Positions 47,469 to 60,271 are shown, counted from the stretch's first letter. The stretch: 64,000 nt of DNA from Sipunculus nudus (GCA_026874595.1 CM049306.1:107901142-107965141), one strand, 5' to 3'. Notes: generated by a model from the sequence alone, not told the origin. Translations and numbers: made by a program.

Positions 47469-49311
47469 TCCTATTTTATTGACATTTATCTTTGTTTAAA
47501 TGCATGCAAGTGTGCCATTCCCCTTTTTCCGGTGCTACAGCTGTATATATTGCACTTTTTTTCTGATAACACAATTGTTTCCACAATAGTTTGAAACACG
47601 TTTATACATGTAGCTCAGTAGAGCTGCTGCGGGTGACAGACAGAGCCCTAAAATATTCATATGGAAAGGTCCCAGATCTGTCCATGGCTTGGCCTGCCTT
47701 ATATGGTTCTGTTCACAACCCTTTCTTATGGCATTAAACACTCCATTTCTTTTGCTTTTATTCGGCCGTCCTAGAGATGACTTTTTATGGAATTTTATAG
47801 ATTTTTTTTTTAACTCACCAGGGCTTCTATGGATTTTCACAAAATTCACCCGAGTTCGATTTTAGATAAATCCACGCATATTTAATGCGTTCAGAGATCA
47901 ATAGGCCACTCTGAAGGTGTCGCAGCGATATTTAACCAGAGAAATATTACCCAATATTATGCCTCAGTTATGGTCAATTCCCGGCAAAATCTATGCACAT
48001 TTAATGAGGTCAGAGGTCGCCAGACATGGTAGCGCCGTCATGACTTTCCAAAAATCTGATGGATTTTTCATGAAACTGATGATAAATATTTACAAATAAT
48101 GTTTCGCATCTGAATTAAAATCTCGATAAAACCCATAAATATTTAATGAAGTCAGAGGTCATCAGACATACGACGCGTGTATTTAACACACTTATGCTCT
48201 TGTCTTATATGGCCAGCATAGACCAACTGTGTTCATTGGAGGTATAAGTATGGTTAGACAACTGGTAATACACCGCTTGTGTGCTCACCTTCTAGTTTTC
48301 ATTGATATATATTAAACACGGAACCAGTCTTAATACAGTACACTGCCTGCTCCGCCATCAACATCTTACTACAAATTTTGGATTTAGGGGTAGCAAAATG
48401 CGCTATTTATATAAAAGTGCTTCAATTGTATTTGTTTATAAAATCGTTCCCTTCCCTTAAACATGATCTCATTAGGTAAATGATCTGTATAATTGATACG
48501 GAGTTGGATTTTTTCTAGACCACGGTTTACCTGCTTCCGTTCTGATTTGACCCTCCAAATTCGGGAGACGTATCGGTGGTGTACTCTTCTAGGACAATTT
48601 TTTTTTTTTATTTTGCGGGATTATGCCATATTAAGCTGTATAATTAATAATTTTAATATTTTTCTATTAGGTGCCCCTATTTCTTTTGTGCTCCACGGTA
48701 CTCCAAGCATGTCACGCTTTTTCTGTGGGCCCTTTTGGGATTTTCTTCGATTTCGAGCTAACTGGCCTGTAAAGACCATGGCCAGAGCGCATGTCCTGTC
48801 CAAAGAGCTTTTTTTGTGCAATACACGGTCACGCGGGTCCACTATAATCCCTATTGATCCCCATATCCATTATAACGCCTCCAAAGGAAGTTAACTCATT
48901 CCAAAGAAAGTAAAGGTTTTTTAATCCAAAGACCACACGACTCCGCTTTCAATGCGAGGGTTTTTCATTAACACTGGGGACTGAGACCAGTCACGTTTTT
49001 TTAAAGTTCGTTAAAGAAGAAACCCTTCGACTTAAATACCATTGGGGGGGGGGGGGGGATCGGGGGGGTTCACACATTTTTAAGATCCGCTGTCTGTAGG
49101 GAAGAACCCATGACACATGAAAACATAAATATGATAGGGATTCTATTAACAAACTATGTTCTGTAATACCAAACAAACTAGATTACGTAGTCCCAGCCTA
49201 CAAACCTCCGCCAGAATCTCCTTTAATATCAGTCACGTATAGTTTCCTTTAATATCAGTCATGCATGTATGAACACACTCATGCTTCACTAACACGGGTT
49301 TGCCTTGCGAG
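47469..49311. other. Intergenic stretch downstream of gene C
   Basis: It contains a degenerate repeat of the words ATTTAATG and GGTCAGAGGTC (about 47880-48160) and a G tract near 49048. A 133-codon plus-strand frame at 48493-48894 resembles no known family. No gene is supported. Confidence 0.4.
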
Positions 49312-49314
49312 TAA

Positions 49315-50634
49315 AGCCCTGGTCACAACCCACCGTGCCTGTTTTTAGTCCGTACGTTTTTTCGGGAGGCCACGGCCGACACAATTTTCTGAAAACGTGG
49401 GGAGGGTGTGGCAAGAGTAGGGAGGGGGTGCGTCAACGCACGGTTGCGCAAGGTGTAAGTACGTGGCCCGTGAGCGTTTGCGTGCATCGAACGATGCGCA
49501 CGTGGTAAGTGAGTTGTACGTGCTTACAACGACCTTGTTACGTACGATCTCTGTGCAATTGACTTATCCATGAACTCTATGTGACCTTAATCGCATATTC
49601 ATTCAATGAATAAACATAAGCATGGGACTAAGGAGCAACCAGTCAGTTGACCTTAAACATTGTAAAGCGTCAATCATCTGACAAAAATAAAATTTTACAT
49701 AATTTGACAGAGCTCTGTAGTCTGTAAATACTATCAGTACCCATGTCGGCATGTTTTCCGGGATATTTTATTACACGAAGGAAACCGTATAAAAAGTTTC
49801 TAGGCTAAAGGTTGCGGGAGCCATTCCTACGACTACCGAGTGAATAATAATGTCTTACCTGGCACATAAATCGTATGGACAAATAATCCAATATATATTG
49901 CAACACAGTTCATATATGACTGCCATATAGTAAACAATGGTCAGGTGATACCAATTGATGACGTCAGTCAATACGACGTCATGCGCCATCGCCCTTTGTG
50001 GACAAATATATAAACAATATAGGCTGCAGGAGCCATTCCTCTTACTACCGAGTAAATAATAATGTCTTACCTGGCATGTAATTCGTATGAGACAGATATT
50101 TCAAAATATTGCAAAACAGTTCACAGTGACTGCTATGTGAGGACAGCGATACCAGTTGATGACGTCAGTCAGAACGACGTCATGCGACATCGACCTTTGT
50201 GACGTCATTTTTATATTGTAAGCCAGCTCTCGCTACCATGGGCATGGACGACCTTCTGTGTAGGAACGTTTTCGGGGCTCATTGTAATAACTAGGTTAAA
50301 AGGGGTGCTTATGGGCTCTGGTGGGTAGGTCAATTGCCACGTTGTCGTACTCACACGTGCTGCTCACGTACAGTGCCCTTACTCACTCGCATGTTGTAAG
50401 TGCGTGAGTGCGATGAACGTGAGACTTTCCGCCCGATGTCGGGATGAATTCGTAGCCCGAACGCAGCCCGGACGCAGCGAAAGTTCCTCTTGCACTAAAA
50501 ATGCTACGGCGTGTCTGCGTGCTCCCAAATCTGTACTGAGGCGGTACTCACTACGTACGGATCCCAAAGTTTTGCTCACGTTTTTGCAAGTAGACAGCAC
50601 GCAATTGCAAGTACGGCGGGTTGGGACCACGGCT
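49315..50634. mobile_element. Inverted-repeat element with TAA target duplication, copy 1
   Basis: The left end reads AGCCCTGGTCACAACCCACC, and the right end read inward is AGCCGTGGTCCCAACCCGCC. TAA flanks both ends (49312-49314 and 50635-50637). A 3-base TAA duplication is typical of the PIF/Harbinger group. No transposase is seen. The interior includes a tandem duplication of about 201 bases (about 49800-50200), each unit holding a TGACGTCA palindrome. A second, shorter element at 57136 has related ends. Confidence 0.75.
49800..50207. repeat. Two-unit tandem duplication with TGACGTCA sites
   Basis: Words GGAGCCATTCCT, GAATAATAATGTCTTACCTGG (first copy) and TTGATGACGTCAGTCA recur with a period of about 201 bases. 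TGACGTCA, the full cyclic-AMP response element, occurs at 49959-49966, 50160-50167 and 50200-50207, and GACGTCATGCG half-sites follow each of the first two. Confidence 0.85.
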
Positions 50635-50830
50635 TAAATGAACAAATACATAAGAATGAGCGGCTTCAACACAGGAAGCTATCGATAACCCGAACCCTGT
50701 ACAAATGTTCAGCGTAAAACGTACATTACCTTTTGCTTTAATTATCCCCTCGCAACGAAGTTGCAAAAAGGATATAGTAACGCCTCCGTTCGTGCGTCCG
50801 ACCGTCTGTCCGTCTGTCCGTCCGAAATTG

Positions 50831-51846
50831 CCTTGTGGATCAATTTCAAGCCTAACCATTTGACATAAACCTTTCATCTCGCACATGTGGCTTACCCACC
50901 CTTGGATGAAGAAACCTATCGATTTTGAGGTCATGGGGTCAAAGGTCACGGCCACAGCACCCACTTCTTGAAAAAGATTGTGGATCAATTTCAAGCCAAT
51001 CCGTTCACCCAAAACCTAACATCTTGCACATATGGCTTAACCACGCATGGATGAAGAAACCTATCGATTCTGAGTTCACAGGGTCAAAGGTCACGGCCAT
51101 AGCACCCACTTCTTGAAAAAGCTTGTGCACCCATTTTAAGCAAAACCGTTTGACCTAAACCTTTCATCTCGCACATATGGCTCACCCACCCATTGATGAA
51201 GAAACCTACTTATTTTGAGGTCACGGGGTCAAAGGTCAAGGCCACCGCACCATCTTCTTGAAAAAGCTTGTGGACCCATTTTAAGCAAAACCCTTTGACC
51301 TAAACCTTTCATTTTGCACATTTGGCTTACCCACCTATAGATGACGAAACCTGTAGATTTTGATGTCACGGGGTCAAAGGTCACGGCCACAGCACCCACT
51401 TCTTGAAAAAGCTTGTGGACCCATATTAAGCAAAACCTTTTGACATAAACCTTTCTTCTCGTACATATGGCTTACCCACCCATGGATGAAGAAACCTGTC
51501 GATTTTGAGGTCATGGGGTCAAAGGTCACGGCCACAGCACCCACTTCTTGAAAAAGCTTGTGGGGCGATTTCAAGCCAAATCGTTTGACCAAAACCTTTC
51601 ATCTCGCACATGTGGCTCACCCACCCATAGATGAAGAAACCTTTCGAATTTGAGGTCACGTGGTCAAAGGTCACAGCCACAGCACCTACTTCTTGAAAAA
51701 GCTTGTGCACCCATTTTAAGCAAAACCATTTGACCTAAACCTTTCATCTCGCACATATGGCTCACCCACCCATTGATGAAGAAACCTTTTGATTTTGAGG
51801 TTACAGGGTCAAAAGTCACGGCCACAGAACCCATTTCTTGAAAAAG
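50831..51846. repeat. 145-base tandem repeat, seven copies
   Basis: The word CTTGAAAAAG recurs at a strict 145-base spacing (A-tract starts at 50971, 51116, 51261, 51406, 51551, 51696 and 51841). Units share GGTCAAAGGTCACGGCCACA, ACCTAAACCTTTCATCTCGC and CACCCACCCATNGATGAAG. The period is not a multiple of three, so the short minus-strand frames across it are by-products. Confidence 0.97.
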
Positions 51847-51892
51847 GGTCAACTTACCTTCACATGCTTCATCTACAACTCTCAATATAGCC

Positions 51893-52186
51893 ATGAATCA
51901 ACAACTAAAGTTACATTCACCTGGCCCAACAATTATATTTGGAGACTTCAGTACAGATCCCAACAAAACTTCTCCTCTGAAATGTCTAAAAGAAGCTGGA
52001 TTTAAGCAGAATGTCACAGGTGTCACTTACAAAAATGGGGGCCTTAAAAATAATTCACATTATACCCCAACTGCTACGTCATGCTTCACTTTGCAGTGCC
52101 TTTGTGCCATATGCTTTTTTCAACTGGACCCGATCCTTCTTACGTTAATTGAGTTGCTAGCCCAATATGTTATGATCTCCTCATAA
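51893..52186 (+). pseudogene. Fragment of a transposon APE-type endonuclease
   Basis: The peptide has PTIIFGDFSTDPNK then CLKEAGFKQNVTGVTYKNGG, matching the GDFN block and following helix of apurinic-like endonucleases found in transposon polyproteins (Ser replaces the block's Asn). It lacks the domain's N-terminal part and its SDH end, so it is a relic, probably of the element carrying the 145-base array. Confidence 0.6.
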
Positions 52187-53389
52187 CAAATTTGCAACAG
52201 CGGATATACTAACTCCTCTGTTTGTACATCCGCCTTCCTGTCTGTCTTCCTATCTGTCTCAATATACCTTATTGATCAAATTTAAGCCGAATCATTGATC
52301 TTAAGTTTTCTCTTTCCAGATGCCTCACCCACCCATACACGTACAACTTATAATGTTTGACGTCAAAGCTCAAGCTCACACACCTCATTTTAACACTAGC
52401 GTAATACACCCCATATCATTATGCTCCCATGCGAGGGGATGCTCCGCTTTGCGGTGCCCTTGTTTGCTTAGAGGCAAAGCAACGAACCAAGACATAAGAT
52501 GTTTCTTTGCCACAGACTTGCACCGAAATATATTAACCTGCCTTTATCTTGGAGGGTTGTCAGTTTTCCATTTAACCTACTTATCCTATGACAATCTGCA
52601 AAGCTCAGGAAAAACTCATATAATACTTTTAGAATATGCTTTTTATAATATATGTCATTTTACTTGGGCAGGTGTTCGTTTTCGCGAGTAAGAGCCTTCA
52701 ACGCCTTATGTGTCAGTTAACATGCTTCAACTGACAACTAAAAACATTGTTTTTCGTGATTTCCTCACAGCTTATTTTTTTCAACATTCCTTTCATAAAC
52801 TTTCACACTGTTATAGTGATATAATTTCTTCAAATTACTTTCACAGTAGGTGGCTTTTATATTCAATCACTATATCTATTAAATCGTCATCACCCCATCA
52901 ATGATGATGTCATACCCTTGTTGTTTATCTCACTCAAATTTGTACATCCTATATATAGCTGATGTCTTTTCCAAAACATATTTCTTTATGTAATTCCATG
53001 AATGGTACAGTTTGCCATTCCTTGCCAATATTTTAGAGAAGGGGTAAGTAAACCACATTAAAACAAATGAACCATGGGTCATGACGCTCAGGTGAATTTG
53101 AATGGGTGCTCATGTCTTTTATTAATGTTATGAATGATATGTGAGAATAGCCTATGGCTAATGTAACTATGTTGTAAAACGGACTTCTTTTTTATATTCT
53201 GTATTTTGACATGTATTATAATATTTAAGTGACTAATAATTAAGAATTAAGTGAATTAAGTAATTAATTTCAGGACTCAAGTAGACTTTCCAAGAACCTC
53301 CACCCTCCTTGGATTTTGAAATGAAAAGTTCCCAGGAAAATGGAAAATCAATTTGCAACCTGTCTCGTATGCAAAATATCACGTTTCTT

Positions 53390-54000
53390 GTCCGTAGCTC
53401 GTAGAATACAGGCCACCATGACCTTATTTCTGGGTTTCAAGTAAATTTTCAAAATATCTCTCTCGATGTTATGTTATAAGAGTCCAGGCCTGATATCTAC
53501 ATGTGTGCCCTGTCTGAAAGCTCAATATCATATTAGAAGACCCGAGGCCTTACGGAACCAATTTATGACCGTTTAATTTCTCAAAATCATGTCATCGGTC
53601 CGTAGGTCGCAGAATACAGGTCTCCATGACCTAAGTTCAGGTTTCCAAAGAACTTGGACGTCACAGATTTTGCGTTAGAAGATGCTAGGCCTAACAGATA
53701 CAATTTGTGTCCATCTGACATTGTGGGTGCTCATGTGACTTTTTTTCCTATAAGTGGCAGAATTATACGTCACAGTAACCTTATTTCATGTTTACAAGGA
53801 CATTTACCAGGACCTCCCTGAATTTTGCGTTAGAAGATTCAAGGCCCAGTGGATACAATTTGTGCCCCGTGTGACTGTCTGGGCTCTTAAAATCAAGTTA
53901 TCGGTCCGTAGGTCGCAGTATGCCGCTCCCCATGACCTACTTTCAGGTTTTCAAGGAGGTTTGCTCAGGACATTCCTGGAGAAATCGGTCTCAAGTTTGT
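53390..54000. repeat. Diverged tandem repeat, about four copies
   Basis: The words TCCGTAGGTCGCAGAATACA, CATGACCTNATTTC and TTTCAAGNANNTT recur at about 53391, 53599, 53748 (poor) and 53905. Spacing is irregular (about 150-210 bases), so this is an old array. Confidence 0.7.
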
Positions 54001-54420
54001 GCCGGACAACTAGAGTGATCGCTATAGCTCATATGACTATCTGTCAGTTAAGCTAAAAACAACTCGCAAAATCTCAGGATTAAAATATGCGACATTAGTC
54101 CCTACCAGCTAAATACAAAATTGTTTATCTCAGAGACCCGTGGATGCAACGGGTGCAACTAGTCAGGTTTAATACAGAAGTGTCTGTTAAGTAAGGTATG
54201 TCTGTATATGAGACGTATTATTCAAAACATAACACACAATAACCTTGTAATAAACAAACTCGCGTGGCTACCTGACTTTCCTATGATGCTGTTATTGAAA
54301 TCAGAACTAAAAATAGAATCTTAGAGAAAAATGCCGATACCTCTAAACCGGGTCAGGCTATGACCCGAGTCTGATAAATTCTAACTCTTGCAGCTCAATA
54401 TACATACATATACATATCTA

Positions 54421-54468
<48 letters not shown>

Positions 54469-56800
54469 TTGTTTTGCTGATACGTTGAGAATGTATGTGT
54501 TAATTTTGGTTCACACACTTCTCCACCAACTCTTTGATTCACCATTCATAGATCTTTGTTTTTGTTTCCTGTCAAATTTTAATTAGCGACCTAGTTTATT
54601 TCATGATAACGCCAGCACATTAAAGGCTCACAGATGTTAGGTATCGGAATTCTATGCACACTTCGTGATAATGATCATTTGTTCAGGCGATGATCGACTG
54701 CCAACGTTTTCTGGAATACTGGCATATTACCTGTGCTTGCGTTGGTCCAGGTCGGCGGGATTTCTACTGGATTTGTGCGATAGGCTTTGATAGATGGATC
54801 TGCGATTTCTGATCGCTAATTAATATCAATTCCTAAGGACTTATGGGAAATAATAAAAAAAATGACTTTCCGTAAAACACACCTTACTTTGTTCCAGGTA
54901 ATTCAAGGCTAAAACTGGCATTTCCGAGACACGGCCACACAGGAGTCGCGTGACAACTGCCAAAAACGTTAGTATCACATCGACTAGTTTGATTTTTATG
55001 TAAAAAAAATGGGAAAAAGGGTGTAGTTTAACTTTAACGTGGTGACTTTTCCCCCCGAGTATACTTGCAGTTTGCACTATGTATTCTTGAGATAGAACTA
55101 CAGAACACTAATCTGCAAGTTCGTTCGACTCCAATGCGCAATCTGTGTTGTATAAAGCAGACTTATTCCCGGGATCACGTGGTTCATGGAGTTGAATATC
55201 TCCGTGCTGACTTGCTTATGTTTATGCCATATCACACGATGTAATGAGGACTGCGGTGAGAACAACAGATTAGCGGATACTCACTTGTATGGAAAACCCA
55301 ATGTAAATGTAGGCGGTAAACCCAGGTACTCGGTTCTTTCATTTTACTTTATTGGATTTAGGGATTTTATTGTGCATTTTTTTTAATTTTATTTATTGAT
55401 ATTATACAACTACTCTACAGGATGGTCACGACCAAAAACTAATTATAAGTCGTGTTTCGTATTCTTTCATATAATAATTTTTTCTTAAAACTCGTTGATT
55501 TCTACAAGCTAAGCATCAGTTGACAGTGTCTCAGTGCGTCTCAGAACCATAGAGCAAGAACCTGGGATATCACACAGAACAGGATGTGAGAGTAATGTTA
55601 AGTGAGGTGTTTTTGACTTTCGGAAGCTTTTAAATTACTCTCTCGGATTAATACACATTCATGCACCGAACCCTCAGGCAAGATATCTGACACTCAAAAT
55701 TTGCTTTTTGCGACCATTCAAGACTCTGAAATGAATAATTTAATGATTTTCAATCGATCTAGATTATGTTAAATATATCCAAATATATGCACTTGGAATT
55801 ATCACCATATGTCCACCAATAACCGAAAGAAGTCCTAAAAAAGGATATGGGAGGAGGTTCTTGGGGACAACCTCTTTCAGGATGAAATCGATCTAATTTT
55901 GCTGGACTTAACGGATTTTAAACATGGAGAACTCTAACAGAGTCTGTTAATGACTGATTTAAGGGAAACATTCAGTGCTCACATTTCGATGAAACTACTG
56001 TAATGTATTGCATGATTACCGAGCACTGGGAACTCTAAACACAATCAAGCTAACAGCATGAAGGCAGTTAGAGCAATTTGAGGGAAGACTGCAGTCGTAA
56101 ATGTATAATTCATAAGAAATTTGTCTCTGCCCCGAATAACTGGGGCCTGGGTATGTGAGAGGCGTCCTGCGTCATGTAATCACGTGATTTACCGTCTCTG
56201 AATGTTATACTGGATGTTTTGTTAATAGACTGATATACGTATAGATGCAGGTATAGAAAAGAACAGGGTATGCTTATGTTTCTGACATCAGCTGAAAGAT
56301 TTACTGATCATACAAGAAACCAGATACTGTGGTTCAGTAGAATTTCTGCTTCTGTTTAATCATAAATCTTATTCCGGGTGTGACGAGATCTTCTTTATAT
56401 CCTACCCAATATCACTTGTACGTTGGGAAAACGGCACGGTCGCTTTAAAATATAGCGTAACAGGTCAAAGGGCAAAGGTCAGGTATTCTGTCTGTGATCG
56501 GCAGCGTCGATTCTACACAGCCTGGAACTAATGCGGAAAGGGACATGTCTATTTCAATTTAGGGTGTATTAGCGCAGACTGCTCTATTAAACATTAATGA
56601 ATAGCCGAACACGAGTGTATCTACATCGGCCTTAATGTTAAACTCTGTTTATCTCCGGAATGAGATGTAGAACAATTTAGTTGAGAGGCCGTAGAGCGTA
56701 CCGGACCTCACTGACTGGGACATTGATTGCGGTGGTATCCGTATATGTCCCTCCTGAGATCGCTCTTTGCAACTGCGGTACAAGATTTACTTGAGTCACT
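54001..56800. other. Intergenic stretch before the first-exon candidate at 56894
   Basis: A TA microsatellite at 54423-54463. Otherwise no gene, exon pair or element recognised. The last few hundred bases would be promoter and 5' UTR if the downstream exon is real. Confidence 0.4.
54423..54463. repeat. (TA)n microsatellite
   Basis: About 20 TA units. Confidence 0.95.
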
Positions 56801-56893
56801 TTGGGATTAAAAGCCTTTAGTGAGATCACTCAGAGAGCGGTCCGGCGACAGCAGGGGCGTCCATCACACCGAGTCGGCGTTGTGCTTTCAGCC

Positions 56894-56896
56894 ATG
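56894..56896 (+). CDS. Candidate start-codon exon of a further calmodulin-like gene
   Basis: GCCATG is followed directly by donor GTGAGT, giving the same 'ATG at exon end' layout as genes B and C. The 150 bases upstream are GC-richer than their surroundings (gagagcggtccggcgacagc), as expected of a 5' UTR. No 31-base exon was found downstream to the right edge, so the rest would lie outside the window, or this is a false positive. Confidence 0.45.
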
Positions 56897-57135
56897 GTGA
56901 GTCACAGTTTTTTTACAATACCTTTGGCAGCCAAGTACTTTTATACGTCCCCTTGGCTAGTTAATGCCATAACTCACTTTTATCGACAACCGTGCAGACA
57001 AGGCCAGCAATGTTCCAATAAAATTAGGAAAATAATAACTTGCGCTAGCGTGGAGGCTATAGTCACGTAGCTTATCAAAACAACTGAAAAATATTATCAA
57101 GCGGTGTATAGCAACAGTCTCTGATACTTCTGTAA

Positions 57136-57624
57136 AGCCTCGGTCACAGCCCGCTGCGGTCACCGCACATTGTAGATCACAGTTCGTTTTTTTTTTTAAA
57201 CCGCAGGAATAACGTTACTTATGCGGCCGACGTGCGGGAACCTGTCTTCATCGATCTCACGGCCACCGCACGGTAAAGTAAGCTTACCTTATACGGGAAG
57301 CCGCAAAGATCCCCTTACGACAACCGCACGTACACCGTACGTCTCTCGGGTACCCGAGTAGGCGTTAAAAATCTCACGGGCATCTTACGACATCCGTACG
57401 TCTACTGTACGGCGCCAGTACGGAGCCCGTATAGGTGGCAAAATAAAGCGCTTGCGTTAATGTCAGTTACGGTCGTTGCGGAGTCGCTGCGGCGTTTGAA
57501 TAACGCACGGTTGCCGTACGTCAACCGCACGGAATAGCCCTAAACACCCGCCGTATGGCGACCGCACGGAATAGCCCTAAACACCCGCCGTATGGCGACC
57601 GCATCCCGGTTGTGACCGAGGCTC
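57136..57624. mobile_element. Inverted-repeat element with TAA target duplication, copy 2
   Basis: The left end AGCCTCGGTCACAGCCCG is matched by GAGCCTCGGTCACAACCGGG read inward from the right. TAA flanks both ends (57133-57135 and 57625-57627). The inside is unusually GC-rich, with many ACCGCACG and CCGTACG words and a direct duplication of CACGGAATAGCCCTAAACAC. Ends resemble the element at 49315. It lies just after the first-exon candidate, so it would be in that gene's intron 1. Confidence 0.75.
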
Positions 57625-57802
57625 TAAAGGTTAGTCACGTGATCATGCAGGTCATGGTTAGGATGCTTTGATATGTGCCCAGAGAATACAAACGTTTAAC
57701 CCTTCATGTGCACACCGTCCATAACAGGTTTGAATGGCCAACCATACAGTACAACCAAGGGTGGCTTCACGAGTCAGAGGGCATATCATCATCCAATACT
57801 GT

Positions 57803-58870
57803 TATAGTATAGTATAGTATAGTTTATTTAGATCCAATTCAGTACAATATCAACTGGTACCAAAAAATAAAAAATATACATATGGTAATATGGAAATAAA
57901 AAATACACAATTTGATAAAACCTGTGATACAATACTGAATAAAATCGAGGATGACACGAAAAAGTTAAAAAACTTGTTTCCATCGTGGTCCTCTATGAAA
58001 TGATACAAGATACGGACCGAAAGAGAGTAAAAGAATTATGTGTAAACTATAAAATAATAAATATTGCGACATATAACAAATTTAAAAAACTTATTCCATA
58101 GCACGAATATGAGATACTAATAAAATATAAAGTCGTTTATTTCGAGATCATGAATCTGGTTAAATAATACTTTTTTTACTTTTTTCTTAAAAACTGAAAT
58201 TGATAGACTGTTGTTTGCTACATCTACCGGAAGATTATTCCATAATTTAGCACCTGTTACACTATAGCTATGTTTACCATGGATACCATGATGAGGGATG
58301 ATAAGGCTATGATGACTAGATCTAGTAACATGAGTATGAACATTAGAGGTACATGTAAAACTATTACATAGATATGCAGGAGCCTGGCCATTCAGCGTTC
58401 TGTACACATGGTTAAGTTTGAGCTGGTCGACTCTCTGTGCAACAGGTAGCCAGCCCAACTGATTAAAGTGTTCATAATACAAATGAGTTCTAGGATGCAA
58501 GTTGAGAACAAACCGAATTAATTTATTTTGGGATATTTGCAACTTACATTTGGTAGATTGAGTTAAAGATGAGAACCAAAATGAACTTGAGTAGTCGTAA
58601 TGACACTGAACTAGAGAAGATGATAACAATTTTCTGGTGTCTAGATCTAAGAATTTAGAATTTCGATATAAGAATTTTAACCTAGCATACACTTTGGCAA
58701 GAACCTTTCTTGCCATACTTTCCCCATCCAGAGACTGATCTAGTTCTGCACCAAGATACTTTACAGATGTACATTGCTTAATAATATATTTCGTTTCCGA
58801 TATGCAAATTAACTGTAGAACATCGTACCAAACTAAGAACCTGTTTCCCAAACGATGACAAACGTTGTAG
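57803..58870 (-). pseudogene. 5'-truncated LINE, ORF2 C-terminal part with (ACTAT)n tail
   Basis: A 244-codon minus-strand frame has CTSVKYLGAELDQSLDGES, ARLKFLYRNSKFL, SLVQCHYDYSSSFW, NKLIRFVLNLHPRTHL and SVTGAKLWNNLPVDVANNSL, the normal order after the catalytic box in CR1/L2-like LINEs. One frameshift near 58845 separates it from the preceding TTFVIVWETG. The 3' end, about 300 bases after the stop, is a short (ACTAT)n array at 57803-57822, as in LINEs that end in microsatellites. No earlier domain precedes it. It is the youngest-looking LINE here, with a long open frame. Confidence 0.88.
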
Positions 58871-59312
58871 AGACAGAACTAATGTAACTACTGTCTACCT
58901 GTTCAGATATAATAGTGATCGATTCTGTCTGCGCTATGGTAACTTTCTGGCTGATCGTGAACCAAATCAAAATGTGTTTTAGTGAACCCTTGCTATCTTG
59001 TTTGAAAGAAGGAATATATATCGATCTGATACGTTTGGTCATCACGCAGAAAACCTGTAGTCGCCAGTATGACAGAGATACACAAATGCTCCGGTAAATG
59101 GATCAAAAGGTTGAATACAGATTTCTAATAACGATCAAGGGAATCACACGGCAGTTTTATATTTACATGGCAGATGACAGCTTTCAGAGTTTCTGTCTTC
59201 CTGTCATGTTTAGCATGTGTTTGAATTGTCCTTAAGATAAATATAGGAGGTAATCAAAAGATGCAGAGCCCACGACCGGACGGACTCTTAGTTATATATA
59301 TATAGTGAGAGG

Positions 59313-59351
<39 letters not shown>

Positions 59352-59495
59352 TCAGAGACAGAGAGACCTTTTATGCATCTTTGTGTATAGCTACATGCGC
59401 CTCATTTGTTTTAATAAAATGCACTCGAAACACGTGCATATCGACACCGAGGCACACGGAATCAGAAATGTTAAGGAAATGTTGAGGAAGAGATA

Positions 59496-59530
<35 letters not shown>

Positions 59531-60240
59531 CTCCTTTAAACAAAACGGCCCCCATATTCTTGAGCCCTCAACAACAACTGTGAGTTCTACTCATTTCTGT
59601 TCGCTTTATCGCCATTTATGAAATTAATATGTAACATGAATAGCAAAGAACCAAAACAACTAAAATTACTCTAAATAAGCAAATTAGGTGACCATATAAA
59701 AAAAACTTTTCAAAATATCTCAATATCTGTATTTTTTTTCGATTAATGATCCCCGATTATCAATATCAACATTTCTTCCAATAACATTTGCTACTAACAC
59801 TTATACGTGTCTGATGCGATTCTCCGTGGACAACTTGTCCTGACCATGCGTGGTGTGTGACAGCTGTTTAATCAGCTTACGGAGTACAACTAACTGGCTG
59901 GCCTTGGTATACTGATCATGCAGTGTTGTTTACAAGGACGAGGGCACCTCGCGTTGATTCCGGGGCTTCCTACGTGCCGTATTAATGAATAATTCAGAAG
60001 AACAGTCGGTTTTCTTTGACCCCGGCCTCTCATGGCGTAATGCTGTAGGAGGCGGAAAAAACTACGCGAAAACATGGAGAGCGTGGTTCTTTCTGGCTAG
60101 GGATGACAGTGCTCCAGCACTGGCCCAGCAGAGCTGGTCTGTTCACGGGTTAATGATCCAGTGGCCGTCCCCCGAAAGGTGGCCACGTTCTGTCTCCTCA
60201 GAGTGCTGACTGCGGCAGCCTAACCATAGCAGAGCTACAC
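58871..60240. other. Stretch between LINE and second first-exon candidate
   Basis: GA-rich (59306-59360) and CT-rich (59493-59533) simple repeats, otherwise no gene seen. The GC-richer 59930-60240 part would be the promoter and 5' UTR of the exon at 60272. Confidence 0.4.
59306..59360. repeat. GA-rich simple repeat
   Basis: GAGA passing into CAGAGA units. Confidence 0.9.
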
Positions 60241-60271
60241 TGACTCGCAGCACTGGACCCGCTGGACAGTC

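Larger units (their letters stand above)
50745..52439 (+). mobile_element. Tandem-repeat-bearing element with endonuclease fragment
   Basis: TCCCCTCGCA at 50745-50754 is matched by its reverse complement TGCGAGGGGA at 52430-52439. Between lie a (gtccgtct)n-rich lead, seven 145-base units, and a plus-strand peptide with an endonuclease motif. A second lead-like stretch (52190-52330, also with gtctgtctt words and a diverged part-unit) suggests a composite. Helentron-type elements encode such endonucleases and give rise to short relatives with internal tandem repeats, but that class is an inference here. No target duplication was found. Confidence 0.5.

Noticed and set aside
48493-48894. 133-codon plus-strand frame
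   Set aside because: No domain, T-rich low-complexity codons and no splice or promoter context.
50551-51894. Several minus-strand frames with KLFQEVGAVAVTFDP
   Set aside because: They are readings of the 145-base tandem array. The period is not divisible by three, so frames rotate and end.
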